Positions 18,197-26,699 of a DNA stretch of 64,000 nt are shown one piece after another. The stretch is from JAHBVH01 sp034432375 (GTDB lineage Bacteria; Chloroflexota; Anaerolineae; Caldilineales; Caldilineaceae): assembly GCA_034432375.1 (NCBI GenBank), contig DAOUCA010000195.1, positions 1 through 64,000 of the forward strand. Direction: 5' to 3'. A program made the translations under genes and the position numbers. Each line of letters starts with the position of its first letter. Positions within the stretch are counted from its first letter, which is position 1. Under the pieces are notes generated by a model, which saw only the letters and a list, made by a program, of their open reading frames with translations, searched no databases and was not told where the DNA came from.

Positions 18197-18246
18197 TTAT
18201 ACTGAGCTGCGCCATAAAATATCATTTTTACTCGTGTACAAAATGA
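18197..18246. repeat. 50-bp element nearly identical to 61352-61401 (inverted)
   Basis: The 50 bases starting TTATACTGAGCTGCGCC match the reverse complement of 61352-61401 at 49 of 50 positions. The element continues after 18375 (CTGCAGCGGCGTATAA), where the other copy continues without a break. So this copy has been split by the 122-bp insertion at 18251-18372. Confidence 0.85.
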
Positions 18247-18250
18247 GATT

Positions 18251-18372
18251 AGAGTTGTTCCCAAGTAAAGCCTGAGGCGGAGGTGACTGTCACTGGCCAC
18301 TGTGCGATCTGCTGTACGAACTTGGTTGCGGTCAGTGACAGTCACCTGGATTGCTTAAAAAGGAACAACTCT
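18251..18372. mobile_element. 122-bp MITE-like insertion with inverted ends and 3-bp target duplication
   Basis: The ends AGAGTTGTTCC (18251-18261) and GGAACAACTCT (18362-18372) are perfect 11-bp inverted repeats. ATT flanks both sides (18248-18250 and 18373-18375), consistent with a target duplication. Inside is a hairpin with 15-bp perfect arms (18281-18295 with 18333-18347). Comparison with the uninterrupted copy at 61327-61401 supports insertion at this point. It has no coding capacity, so any movement would need a transposase acting in trans. Confidence 0.75.
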
Positions 18373-18448
18373 ATTATGTGCTGCAGCGGCGTATAAAACG
18401 GGTTGAAGAAGCTGTGCGTCATACCACGAAATAGAAACAGGAATCATC

Positions 18449-19828
18449 ATGAATAAATCCATTGTGCCTGGCCCAACCTATGCAGAAATGCGCAATCCAC
18501 TTCTGCTCTCACCGACACTACGCGAAGAATCGACCACAGCGCGTCAGGATGAAACCAATCCGCGCAATCTATTCAACATTAATTGGAAAGAGAGTGGCGC
18601 TACGCCCGATGCCTTGGTCCTGCCAAAGGAGTTGACCGGAGTGCAGGCAAATATCATTGTACTTAGCGGTCGCAATTTCCCGAGCGGCAGCATGAAGGTC
18701 GGCCCCGCTTATGTCACGTTGGCCGAAGAAGAAGCATTGCGTTCGCTGCGCCCTGGCGACAAAAGCGTTATTGGCCCCAGCACGGGCAACTTTGGCATCG
18801 GTACCGCCTATATAGGCATGTTAAAGGGCTATCACGCCATCGTTGTCATGCCCGATAATATGAGTCAAGAGCGTTACGAACGGATTCGTGGTTATGAAGG
18901 AACGCTCGATCTCACCCCAGGCACCGAATCCGATGTGATCCTCACCTTGGAACGCACGCACAAGGAGTATGTCGCCAAACCAGAGCAATATGTTGTGTTG
19001 GCGCAATTTGAGCTGTTACCCAACTACCGCTTTCATCGCCACGTCACCGGTGATGCAGTGGTGCAAGCCGCCAAAGGCCTAGGCAATGGACGGGTGGCAG
19101 CTTTTGTCAGCGCACCGGGCAGTGCCGGGACGCTAGCCGCCGGCGATTATGTGAAGTCGCTTTGGCCCGACAGCAAGATTGTGGCGTTGGAGCCGCGCGA
19201 GTGCAGCACGCTCTATGACGGTGGTCAAGGGCAGCACCGCATTGAAGGTATCGGCGATAAGATGGTGACGTTGATCCACAATGTCTATCATTCCGACCTG
19301 TTGATGTTGATCCACGATGAAGATACGGTACGTGGCATGGAAGTGATCCAGAGTGGTACCGATATATTGATTGATCGTCTAGGTGTGCCCAGCGTCGATG
19401 TCCACAAGCTTTATGGCAAATTTGGACCAAGTTGCATTTGCAATATCATTGGCGCGATCAAGACGGCAAAATACCTTGGCCTTGGGTCCGATGATAATGT
19501 GGTGACCGTTGCCACCGATTCGTATGATCGCTATCCATCGGTGAGCCAGTCGCTCTATGCGCGCAATGGCGGTAAACCCAGCAGCGATCAGTTGGAGATG
19601 TGGGCCAAGAGTGTTTTCCTCGGTGCGTCACTCGGCGAGATCGTGGATCTAACCAAGAATAGAGAGCAAGAGCGGCTACACAAGATGAAGACCGAGTTGT
19701 GGACCAAATTTGGCTACGATGCCGGCTATATCCGCAAGATGAGCGATCAAGATTTCTGGGATGAAGAATATGCGAAGATCAGCGAGATCGATCCAATCAT
19801 TGAACAAATCCGCGGCAACATAGGATAA
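18449..19828 (+). CDS. Fold-type II PLP-dependent enzyme, threonine synthase/cysteine synthase-like
   Basis: This 459-aa protein is a tryptophan-synthase-beta-fold PLP enzyme. The likely Schiff-base lysine is Lys83 in FPSGSMKVGPA. A phosphate loop GPSTGNFGIGTA and a glycine-rich cofactor loop SAPGSAGTLAAGD follow. The sequence is clearly different from the threonine synthase just upstream, and its substrate is not predictable; cysteine-synthase-like or amino-acid lyase activity are candidates. CAGGAATCATC precedes the ATG. The YjbR-type gene starts 5 bases after its stop, so the two are probably co-transcribed. It has its own upstream spacer of 282 bases filled by the nested repeats. Confidence 0.82.
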   Translation: MNKSIVPGPTYAEMRNPLLLSPTLREESTTARQDETNPRNLFNINWKESGATPDALVLPKELTGVQANIIVLSGRNFPSGSMKVGPAYVTLAEEEALRSLRPGDKSVIGPSTGNFGIGTAYIGMLKGYHAIVVMPDNMSQERYERIRGYEGTLDLTPGTESDVILTLERTHKEYVAKPEQYVVLAQFELLPNYRFHRHVTGDAVVQAAKGLGNGRVAAFVSAPGSAGTLAAGDYVKSLWPDSKIVALEPRECSTLYDGGQGQHRIEGIGDKMVTLIHNVYHSDLLMLIHDEDTVRGMEVIQSGTDILIDRLGVPSVDVHKLYGKFGPSCICNIIGAIKTAKYLGLGSDDNVVTVATDSYDRYPSVSQSLYARNGGKPSSDQLEMWAKSVFLGASLGEIVDLTKNREQERLHKMKTELWTKFGYDAGYIRKMSDQDFWDEEYAKISEIDPIIEQIRGNIG

Positions 19829-19833
19829 ACCAA

Positions 19834-20205
19834 ATGGCAATCACTGAACTAGAAGCGTTGCGTGCTTATCTATTAGGCAAGGTGGGCACCACCGAAGAGC
19901 AGCCCTTTGGCCCCGAGGCGCTGGTCTTTAAGGTAGTGGGCAAAATGTTTGCACTGGTGGCCTGGCAGGCGACGCCAATGAGTATCAGCCTCAAGTGCGA
20001 CCCGCACTTGGCGGAAATGCTGAGGACAACTTACGCTGCTGTACAGCCGGGCTATCATCTGAATAAACGCCATTGGAACACGGTCATGCTAGATAATACG
20101 ATTCCTGCAGAGGAAATTACCGAGTTGATCGACGCCTCTTACGCGTTGGTGGTCAAGGGGCTAACGCAAGCGGACCGCGCACGGTTGCAGCTTGGTCAAC
20201 AGTAA
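19834..20205 (+). CDS. MmcQ/YjbR family protein
   Basis: This 123-aa protein has the MmcQ/YjbR pattern: an N-terminal helix, FKVVGKMFALV, ISLKCDP, PGYHLNKRHWNTV and a C-terminal helix pair ending SYALVVKGL. The fold is CyaY-like or double-stranded-DNA-binding-like in known members, but the cellular role is poorly defined. It follows the PLP enzyme gene by 5 bases, suggesting an operon. Confidence 0.88.
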   Translation: MAITELEALRAYLLGKVGTTEEQPFGPEALVFKVVGKMFALVAWQATPMSISLKCDPHLAEMLRTTYAAVQPGYHLNKRHWNTVMLDNTIPAEEITELIDASYALVVKGLTQADRARLQLGQQ

Positions 20206-20229
20206 CGCTAGAAATTCAGAAGCAAGTTT

Positions 20230-20290
20230 CTCGCAAAGGCGCAAAGCACGCAAAAAATTCTTTGCGATCTGCGCAGGCTTTGCGAGAATG
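20230..20290. repeat. Inverted repeat based on CTCGCAAAG/CTTTGCGAG
   Basis: CTCGCAAAG and CTTTGCGAG flank a stretch rich in GCAAAG motifs. Related GCAAAG-rich sequence is present near 38345-38370. It is probably a degraded dispersed repeat. The rest of 20206-20454 holds nothing I can identify. Confidence 0.4.
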
Positions 20291-20454
20291 TTCCTGGCAC
20301 GTTGGGTAGGCAACGTTCTAGGCAGATACCAATGAAAAAAGCCCGTTCGGTTCCCCATTGAACCAATACGAGCCTCTGATCTACGCCCTCTCGCTGCGAT
20401 GAGAAGGCAATTTATTCAATTGCTATTTTTTTATGGCCGGCTGAATCGCGTTAT

Positions 20455-20670
20455 TTAGCTCAGACCGGGGTTCATTTCGCTGCGCTGCTTGAGCCACGAA
20501 CCACTGTCGATGAGCCAATGGCTGATCTGCAACAACAGACGGCTGGTCACTGTGCCATTGCGCTCTTGATTGGCGCGGCGGGCACGATACGCACGGCGTT
20601 CGAGTTCGGCATCGCGCAACATTTCGTTATAGCGTTCGCGGCCCTGCTGGTGAATAATCATGTCTAACAT
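20455..20670 (-). CDS. Small Arg-rich hypothetical protein
   Basis: This 71-aa protein has a consensus Shine-Dalgarno (GGAGGG) four bases before its ATG, which makes it a convincing gene despite its size. The first half is a charged helix (ERYNEMLRDAELERRAYRARRAN). The second half is amphipathic and contains LLLQISHWLIDSG. It is soluble or peripherally membrane-associated. I do not recognise a family. Confidence 0.72.
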   Translation of the reverse strand: MLDMIIHQQGRERYNEMLRDAELERRAYRARRANQERNGTVTSRLLLQISHWLIDSGSWLKQRSEMNPGLS

Positions 20671-21235
20671 AAAACCCTCCTGTGCTCATCCCCAACAATC
20701 GACAATCGACAAATTGTCAATGTTCAAGGTAAGCGTCATACAAAAATGCTGCTTACACAGCATGGCGTTTTTTGTTGGTCATCCTCACACTGCGGCGGAA
20801 ATCAGTGCGCTTTATGCAGAGCAGTTCCGTGGGAAGAACTGCTTTGCCCTTTGACCAACAGCACTCCGCCTGCACTATAGTATAATGCAACCGGTTGCAG
20901 ATCAATTACACAAATGCACAAAGAGTAGGCACAAATGTTGTATGGAGGTGACAATCAGTGCACCACCCTCAAGATTCCACGGCAGCAGCACCTGCGACAA
21001 AGCAACCTTTACAGTAGGAAGCGCTGTGCTTTGATAGAAAACCGGCAATCTTGGCACAGCAATGGTTCCGGAAACGGGGAAATTCTACTTATGCATTGCA
21101 CAAAACAGAGTACCATCTGTCAATACAGTACAGTATATTCTGCTCTGAATGGGAACCGGAGTTTTGCCCGTGTAGAAAACTCCGGTTTCCATTACAACCG
21201 CAGTATAATTGATCAATTTCAAAAGGTGGGGAAGC
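20671..21235. other. Intergenic region with hairpins, no supported gene
   Basis: Two inverted repeats are visible: TTGTTGGTCA/TGACCAACAG (about 20771-20862), enclosing a smaller GCAGTTC/GAACTGC hairpin, and AACCGGAGTTTTGC/GAAAACTCCGGTTT (21153-21188). A frame open from 20935 to 21288 overlaps the real small gene and lacks coding features. TATAAT at 21204-21209 could be the -10 of the following gene, but no -35 is convincing. Confidence 0.5.
21150..21208. repeat. Inverted repeat whose right half recurs at 103-135
   Basis: GGGAACCGGAGTTTTGC is mirrored by GAAAACTCCGGTTTCC with a short loop between. The right half continues to CGCAGTATAA, exactly as in the copy near the start of the window. It lies 27 bases before the small gene at 21236. 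Confidence 0.6.
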
Positions 21236-21487
21236 ATGGCAAAACTATTTATAAAAGAGAGCAACAGGGAACTACCTGCTACAGATGAGCAGATTCAATT
21301 CTTGATCGATCATCTGGAGGAAGAAAGTTATGACGATCAGGATTACTATCTCAATGGAGCGATGGTCGATGGATTAGAGACGGAAGGTGCAGATGCAGCG
21401 TTGGTGACCCTGCTGCGCGATGCGATCGGTCAACGCGATGGCATTGAAGTCGTCTGGCAGGGGCGTGCACCTGCGAACTCAATTTGA
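21236..21487 (+). CDS. Small acidic conserved-type hypothetical protein
   Basis: This 83-aa soluble, acidic protein begins MAKLFIKESN and is preceded by AGGTGGGGA, so the ATG at 21236 is preferred over an in-frame start at 21209. It contains QIQFLIDHLEEESYDDQDYYLN and ends with a short beta-like segment, GIEVVWQG. I have a vague memory of similar small proteins in Chloroflexota, but no function is known to me. It precedes the MgtC-family gene by 24 bases and is probably co-transcribed with it. Confidence 0.72.
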   Translation: MAKLFIKESNRELPATDEQIQFLIDHLEEESYDDQDYYLNGAMVDGLETEGADAALVTLLRDAIGQRDGIEVVWQGRAPANSI

Positions 21488-21511
21488 TCGATGGTACATA
21501 GGTACAACACA

Positions 21512-21952
21512 ATGACCAATGAAGTTGTCGATCTCACCACTTTTGCAATGGTATTGCGTCTGATGCTAGCAGGGGTGATTGGTGGTTTAATCGGCTATGA
21601 GCGGCGCTTACATCAGAAAGCAATTGGGGTCGCGGGGATGATGTTGGTGGCGATTGGCAGCGCTGGGTATATGATGTTGGCCCAACATTTGGCGCTGCAC
21701 GATCCGGCGGCAATCAGCCGGGCGCTCCAGGGGCTGTTGCAGGGCATCGGCTTTCTGGGTGGTGCGGTGATCTTTAAGACCGGAACGGATGTGCGCGGCA
21801 TCAAGACAGCAGCGGCCATTTGGATCACCGGTGCGATCGGCCTTGCGATTGGCACTTGGTTTTGGGTACTGGGCATTATCATTGGCGTTGCAACTGGCCT
21901 AATTTTGCTGATCACCGATAGCATTGGCCGGCCCCCCGTAGAGCCGGAATAG
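21512..21952 (+). CDS. MgtC/SapB family membrane protein
   Basis: This 146-aa protein has the compact MgtC/SapB membrane domain: a hydrophobic N-terminal helix with GGLIGYERRLHQKAIG, then AIGSAGYMMLAQ, GIGFLGGAVIFK and RGIKTAAAIWITGAIGLAIG. Members are linked to magnesium homeostasis and acid or virulence responses, but transport itself is not established for the family. It is short, lacking the C-terminal soluble domain of classical MgtC. AGGT 8 bases before the ATG at 21512 favours that start over one at 21491. Confidence 0.9.
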   Translation: MTNEVVDLTTFAMVLRLMLAGVIGGLIGYERRLHQKAIGVAGMMLVAIGSAGYMMLAQHLALHDPAAISRALQGLLQGIGFLGGAVIFKTGTDVRGIKTAAAIWITGAIGLAIGTWFWVLGIIIGVATGLILLITDSIGRPPVEPE

Positions 21953-21954
21953 GT

Positions 21955-22016
21955 TGTGGGTGTTGTGACAAAAAAGGCGAGCCGAGCGGCTCGCCTTTTT
22001 TGTCACAACACCCACA
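21955..22016. terminator. Bidirectional intrinsic terminator between convergent genes
   Basis: A near-30-bp inverted repeat carries A6 before and T6 after a GC-rich core (GGCGAGCC/GGCTCGCC). It separates the MgtC-family gene (plus) from pdhC (minus) and should stop transcription from both sides. Confidence 0.9.
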
Positions 22017-22047
22017 CACCGCTGGTGTCTAGGTACGCAAGCGTAGG

Positions 22048-23631
22048 CTATTGCCAAGACTCCAAACTCTTCTTAATCGCCACACAAAATGCATCAGCGG
22101 TCGCACCATCGAGCACACGGTGGTCAAAGGTAAAGGCCAGCGTCAGCATCGGTTTGAAGCTGAGGTAATCGCCCAGATTGGCTTCAAGGGGGCTGCCATT
22201 GCTGACGACGACCGCACGCTTTTCGATCGCACCGGTGCCGAGGATGCCGGCTTGGCCCTGATGAATAATCGGTGTTTGAAAGACGCTACCAGAGGTACCA
22301 TAGTTGGTGACCGTAAAGGTACCATCCTGTAGATCAGGGCCGGTGACTTTATTGGCGCGCGCCTTTTCCGCTAGTTCATTGACCTGGCGCGCGATGCCCA
22401 TCAAATTCAGATCACCCGCATTCTTGATGACCGGGACAATCAATCCACCAAGTCCATACTTATCGGCGGGCATCGACGCAGCCATACCGATATTGTAGGT
22501 GCGATAGATCGCAATGCCATCGTCCGTCCAGCGTCCATTGGCGGCAGGCACGGCTTTGAGACCAGTAATCGTTGCGGCAATGAGATAAGCAGTCACGGTC
22601 AAATTCACCCCATTGGCGGCAAACTCCGCCTTGTGCGCCTTGCGATGGTTGATCACGGCGGTCATATCAACATCGTGCCAAGTCGTTAGTTGCGGGGAAG
22701 ATTGCAAACTTTCAAAAGTATTTTGCGCAATCAATTGGCGCATACGCGAAGGTTTGACCACTTCTACGGCGGCACTGAGCTTTGGTGCGGCAGTTGCAGC
22801 AGCTTTGGGGGGAGCGGCAGATTGGGTCGCTTCAGTGGGCGCTGGCGTAGCAGTGGGCGCGGGAGCGGCAGGTTGTGCACCATAGGCAAAGTCTTGCGGT
22901 GGCAGATATTGCTTGCCGACCTCGTCATCACCGGTACGTGCGGCCACAGCATTTAACAGATCATAACGCGTTAGCGTACTCAGGGCACGGCCATTTGCTA
23001 CCTCGTGGAGGCTAATGTTGTAATCGGCAGCGAGCCGACGCACCTCTAGCGGTGCCACATCCGCCAAGTCGCCAGGCAGTGCTTCGTCGCGGCCCTCATT
23101 ATTGGGCGCGTGATCGCCCTCAGATTGAGCCAACACATCATCCTTGGTCACTTGACCACCCGGCCCTGTGCCGCTAATGCCGCTGAGGGAAATGCCTTTT
23201 TCAGCAGCAACGCGCTTTGCCACCGGTGTGGCTTTGATGCCATCGTCGCTGGTTTCTGCTTTTTCCGATGGCGGCTTTTGGGCAGTGCTCTGGGTAGCAT
23301 CCGCTGTGGTTTGCGGCTTTGATTCCGGTGCAGGGGCGGCGTCCGCTGCCGCTGGTGTGCTCTCTTCAGAGCTTGCGTCATCAACGCTTTCGCCATCGGC
23401 CCCGATCACGGCCAAGACGGCGCTGAGGCTCACGATCTCACCCTCCCCAGCATTGAGCTTGAGGATTTTACCAGAAGCTGGGGCGGCCACTTCCGTGTCA
23501 ACCTTATCGGTTGCAACTTCCAGAATAATATCACCCGCGCTAACTTCATCGCCCACCTTTACAAGCCAGCGACTGACCGCGGCATCTTCCACACCTTCAC
23601 CCAAATCGGGTAGCTTTACTTCCGTTGCCAT
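22048..23631 (-). CDS. pdhC: Dihydrolipoamide acetyltransferase (E2 of pyruvate dehydrogenase)
   Basis: This 527-aa E2 transfers acetyl groups from E1 to CoA. The lipoyl domain (1-78) has Lys43 in ATDKVDTEV. A peripheral-subunit-binding domain lies at about 133-169 (ATPVAKRVAAEKG, GTGPGGQVTKDDV). A second, divergent segment at about 193-229 (PLEVRRLAADYNI, GRALSTLTRYDLL) looks like another copy. An Ala/Pro/Thr linker leads to the catalytic domain (about 295-527), which ends with the DHRVLDG signature. The ATG at 23631 is preceded by AGGGA; an extension to 23661 is possible but unnecessary. It is the last gene of pdhA-pdhB-pdhC; no E3 gene is in the window. Confidence 0.95.
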   Translation of the reverse strand: MATEVKLPDLGEGVEDAAVSRWLVKVGDEVSAGDIILEVATDKVDTEVAAPASGKILKLNAGEGEIVSLSAVLAVIGADGESVDDASSEESTPAAADAAPAPESKPQTTADATQSTAQKPPSEKAETSDDGIKATPVAKRVAAEKGISLSGISGTGPGGQVTKDDVLAQSEGDHAPNNEGRDEALPGDLADVAPLEVRRLAADYNISLHEVANGRALSTLTRYDLLNAVAARTGDDEVGKQYLPPQDFAYGAQPAAPAPTATPAPTEATQSAAPPKAAATAAPKLSAAVEVVKPSRMRQLIAQNTFESLQSSPQLTTWHDVDMTAVINHRKAHKAEFAANGVNLTVTAYLIAATITGLKAVPAANGRWTDDGIAIYRTYNIGMAASMPADKYGLGGLIVPVIKNAGDLNLMGIARQVNELAEKARANKVTGPDLQDGTFTVTNYGTSGSVFQTPIIHQGQAGILGTGAIEKRAVVVSNGSPLEANLGDYLSFKPMLTLAFTFDHRVLDGATADAFCVAIKKSLESWQ

Positions 23632-23640
23632 CTCTTCCCT

Positions 23641-23763
23641 CGTTTCGTTTGGAGGTAGCATAGATTGGTAGACAGGTAGATAAGTAAACAGGTAGAACCT
23701 TGTCTTCCTGTCTACCCATTTACCTATCTACCAATTTACCCCACCCAATTTACCCCACCCAGT
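23641..23763. repeat. TACC/GGTA-rich imperfect inverted and tandem repeats between pdhB and pdhC
   Basis: ATTGGTAGACAGGTAG on one side is mirrored by CCTGTCTACC and CTATCTACCAAT on the other, followed by short tandem TTTACCCCACCCA units. The spacer could form a hairpin in the mRNA between the two genes. No coding potential. Confidence 0.55.
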
Positions 23764-24747
23764 TTACCGCAGCATCCGCAGGATTGCCGCTTTCATGTTC
23801 GCCTTCCAGGGAAGCACTTCCAATTCCAACTCTTTGGAAACGGGCACGGAAACTGGTGCCATTCCCAGCCGGCGTGCCGGCTTCTTGAGCAGGTGCGGTG
23901 CCTCTTCATAGATCCGAGCGACAATTTCAGCACCGATGCCACAGTTGGACTGTGATTCATGGACCGCCAACAGATGACCAGTCTTCGCAACCGAGTTGTA
24001 GATGGTCTCCATATCGAGTGGCACAACACTGCGCAGATCAACAATTTCAATATGAAGGCCCTGCTCGCTGGCTAGTTCGTCGGCGGCCTCTTGGGCCTGC
24101 AACAGACAATAGCCAAAGGTGGCAAGGGTTAGATCCGTGCCCTCGCGCTTAACATCCGCTTTGCCAATCGGTATACTGTACTCTTCATCGGCATTTGGCA
24201 TTTCCCCACGAGTGAAGTAGAGCATCTTGTGTTCAAGGAAGACCACCGGATTGGGGTCGCGGATGGCTGAAATCAACAGACCTTTGGCATCATAGGGCGT
24301 CGCGGGGGCCAGAATTTTGATCCCTGGGAATTGGGCAAAAACGCTATCGACACATTGGCTATGTTGTGAACCATAACTTTTGCCACCCCCCTGCTGACCA
24401 CGGATGACGAGGGGCACATTGACAACGCCTCCTGTCATATAGCTCATCTTCGCCGCTTGATTAAAGATCTGATCGGCACAGACCAAGAAAAAGTCCATGT
24501 ACATGAGCTCGACAATTGGCTTCATGCCCACCATTGCCGACCCGATCGCCATGCCCATAAAGCCTTGTTCGCTGATCGGTGTGTCGAGTACCCGTTTGTC
24601 CCCGAACTCTTCAAAAAGATTACGGGTAACGCGGAAGAGGCCCCCATAGCGGCCAATATCTTCTCCCAGTAAAAAAACGCTCTCATCGCGGCGCATCTCA
24701 TCCTTAATCGCCTCGTTGACAGCTTGAATATAGGTTGTCGTTCGCAT
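23764..24747 (-). CDS. pdhB: Pyruvate dehydrogenase E1 component, beta subunit
   Basis: This 327-aa protein is the beta half of the thiamine-dependent E1 that decarboxylates pyruvate. Typical segments are MRTTTYIQAVNEAIKDEM, LGEDIGRYGGLFRVT, DTPISEQGFMGMAIG and the ending region GIGAEIVARIYEEAP. It lies 87 bases downstream of pdhA and upstream of pdhC. The spacer to pdhC contains inverted and tandem TTTACC/GGTAGA-type repeats (about 23660-23763). Another branched 2-oxoacid specificity cannot be excluded from sequence alone. Confidence 0.94.
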   Translation of the reverse strand: MRTTTYIQAVNEAIKDEMRRDESVFLLGEDIGRYGGLFRVTRNLFEEFGDKRVLDTPISEQGFMGMAIGSAMVGMKPIVELMYMDFFLVCADQIFNQAAKMSYMTGGVVNVPLVIRGQQGGGKSYGSQHSQCVDSVFAQFPGIKILAPATPYDAKGLLISAIRDPNPVVFLEHKMLYFTRGEMPNADEEYSIPIGKADVKREGTDLTLATFGYCLLQAQEAADELASEQGLHIEIVDLRSVVPLDMETIYNSVAKTGHLLAVHESQSNCGIGAEIVARIYEEAPHLLKKPARRLGMAPVSVPVSKELELEVLPWKANMKAAILRMLR

Positions 24748-24834
24748 TTATGTCAACTTTCCTGTCGTATTGCGTATTGAGTAAAGTACCACGGGCATAA
24801 GAAGATCTGGTCATCCTACAGTCGCCAGGCTACG

Positions 24835-25905
24835 CTATTGTGCGGCCGCATACACATCCGTATACGCCTCGGACAAATCTGGCCATGGGCTGTTTTGGGC
24901 AAACTCCGTCGCTTCTTCCACATCGCCATCAACCTCGGCTTCAATGCCACCAATTTGGGACTCTGTAACACCATGCTCGATCAGTTTGTGGCGCAGAACT
25001 ACCATCGGTTCGTGCTCGCTCTGCATCTCAATTTCCGCTTTGTCACGATAGGTTTCGAGATCACCGGCCATGTGGCCCGCAAGACGATAGGTGATGCCTT
25101 CGATAAAGGTCGGCCCTTCGCCCGCACGTCCGCGTGCAGCCGCCTCGCTGACTGCTGTATAGACAGCTTCCACATCATTGCCATCAATTTGCACGCTACG
25201 CATCCCATAGGCATGGACAAATTGATAGATATGCTCAACCGATGAGGTACGGCTGGTAGGGGTCATCTCTGAGTAGCGGTTGTTCTCACAGTAGAAAATG
25301 ATAGGTAATTGCCACTTCTGCGCAATATTGAAGGTCTCGTGCATCAATCCCTGATACATGGCACCCTCACCAAAAAAGGTAATGGCAATTCGACCCTCTC
25401 CGCGTAACTTGCTGGCGAGCGCCATGCCAGCGGCATGGGGCACTTGGGCACCGACGATACCATTCGCACCCATTAGCCCCAACGATGGATCCATAAAGTG
25501 CATCGAGCCGCCTTTACCTTTGGCAAAGCCATCAGCGCGCCCCAGCACTTCGGAAATAGCACGTCCAGCATCCATGCCGCGGGCTAGAGAATGGTGGTGA
25601 CCACGATAGGTACAGGTGAGATAGTCATCGGGTTGCAACGCCGCCGCCGCGCCAACGGCGTTGGCTTCGTGGCCAACCGCTGTATGCATGGCACCACCGA
25701 TCTTACCGGATTCAGCTAACTGCAACAAGGATTCTTCGACGCGGCGAATCAGCACCATTTTGCGGTACATGTCAAGTAGTTGTTCGGTGGATAGAGTTGT
25801 TGGTTCCTGACCGCTGACGACCTGACCGTTGGCCGCCTGATTGGAAGGGATAGCTGCATTAAGTGAGATAATTTTGGATACGTCAGCTACAGCAGATATA
25901 GACAT
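24835..25905 (-). CDS. pdhA: Pyruvate dehydrogenase E1 component, alpha subunit
   Basis: This 356-aa protein is the thiamine diphosphate-binding alpha subunit of E1. It shows MYRKMVLIRRVEESL, the conserved GHEANAVGAAAAL, TYRGHHHSLARG and GKGGSMHF segments, and a thiamine motif running from FFGEGAMYQG (180-186) to Asn193. The usual GDG is GEG here (Glu180), a conservative change. Residues 1-35 are a weakly conserved N-terminal extension. GGAGGAAATTGC precedes the ATG. It is the first gene of the pdh operon and is divergent from the PFOR genes across a 0.9-kb spacer. Confidence 0.94.
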   Translation of the reverse strand: MSISAVADVSKIISLNAAIPSNQAANGQVVSGQEPTTLSTEQLLDMYRKMVLIRRVEESLLQLAESGKIGGAMHTAVGHEANAVGAAAALQPDDYLTCTYRGHHHSLARGMDAGRAISEVLGRADGFAKGKGGSMHFMDPSLGLMGANGIVGAQVPHAAGMALASKLRGEGRIAITFFGEGAMYQGLMHETFNIAQKWQLPIIFYCENNRYSEMTPTSRTSSVEHIYQFVHAYGMRSVQIDGNDVEAVYTAVSEAAARGRAGEGPTFIEGITYRLAGHMAGDLETYRDKAEIEMQSEHEPMVVLRHKLIEHGVTESQIGGIEAEVDGDVEEATEFAQNSPWPDLSEAYTDVYAAAQ

Positions 25906-26226
25906 GAAAGCAATTTCCTCCAGCTTCTAAACATTGTATTTGTGGCAGGCATTGAAACGATGCCCAATTTTGAGACTTTTTGTAAATAAGAGGTACACAG
26001 GCGTCGCTACCTGTAGTCGATACGCCGAAAAGAGGCTACTCAGGTAGCAAGTTGTGTACCTTTGAGCAAAAGCGAACGTAATGAACATTGGATGGACCGA
26101 TAACAGTCCAATCCTAAATAAATCTTTTTGCTCACCAGGCGAATGTGTGCAAAAAGGCTCATGTACTTCGGTTTGCATCATCGTTTTACACATGTTCTGA
26201 GATGAACCATCATTTTTTATATACAA

Positions 26227-26298
26227 TAGGACTTATGCAGCTCTTGGCTTCGATACGCAGAAAACATGCTACTCAGCCAGCATTCTACTTAGGTCCTA
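26227..26298. repeat. Full-length copy of the TAGGACTTACG dispersed palindromic repeat
   Basis: It begins TAGGACTTATGCAG, contains GGCTTCGATACG and CTACTCAGCCAG, and ends with TTAGGTCCTA. The order matches the copy at 63591-63666, with more divergence. Confidence 0.65.
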
Positions 26299-26660
26299 TA
26301 CAATATAAGCCTAGCTTAATAAGCATAGCTTATTTGTATTGACACTACAGTATACAATTTATCTAATGATCAGTCATAAAAACCGCAACATGGATCACAA
26401 ACTAGTTTGCATTCGTCAAAAGATATTGGTACACGAGACGATAAATTTGTAAATATCTCGATACTTTTGTTTTTTGAGGAAAAGCCAGTATAATAGAGAG
26501 CTATACCCAGCCAGAGGCGCGGCTTACGCAGAGCAGTGGTTGAGGAGCAAGGCAATTTGGCCTATAGAAACTGAAGGCTGCGTCAGTCCAAAGATAGCCC
26601 AAAGATAGCTATCGTTTTATTTGCTCTGCTGTATAATGTATACTCATCAGCAGGTATAGC

Positions 26661-26699
26661 TATGTGAGATGGCTATGTGAGATGGCTATGTGAGACATA
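26661..26699. repeat. 13-bp tandem repeat upstream of PFOR
   Basis: TATGTGAGATGGC occurs twice, followed by a third partial unit ending ACATA. It lies about 120 bases before the PFOR start and could be a regulator-binding array or a simple slippage product. Confidence 0.75.

Noticed and set aside
18181..18408. Long folded spacer as a threonine or PLP riboswitch
   Set aside because: The fold is explained by a mobile repeat inserted in another repeat; the same sequence lies downstream of a gene at 61352, not in a leader.
20935..21288. 117-aa open frame in the spacer before the 83-aa gene
   Set aside because: It runs through an inverted repeat, overlaps the start of a better-supported gene, has no Shine-Dalgarno sequence and has odd composition.
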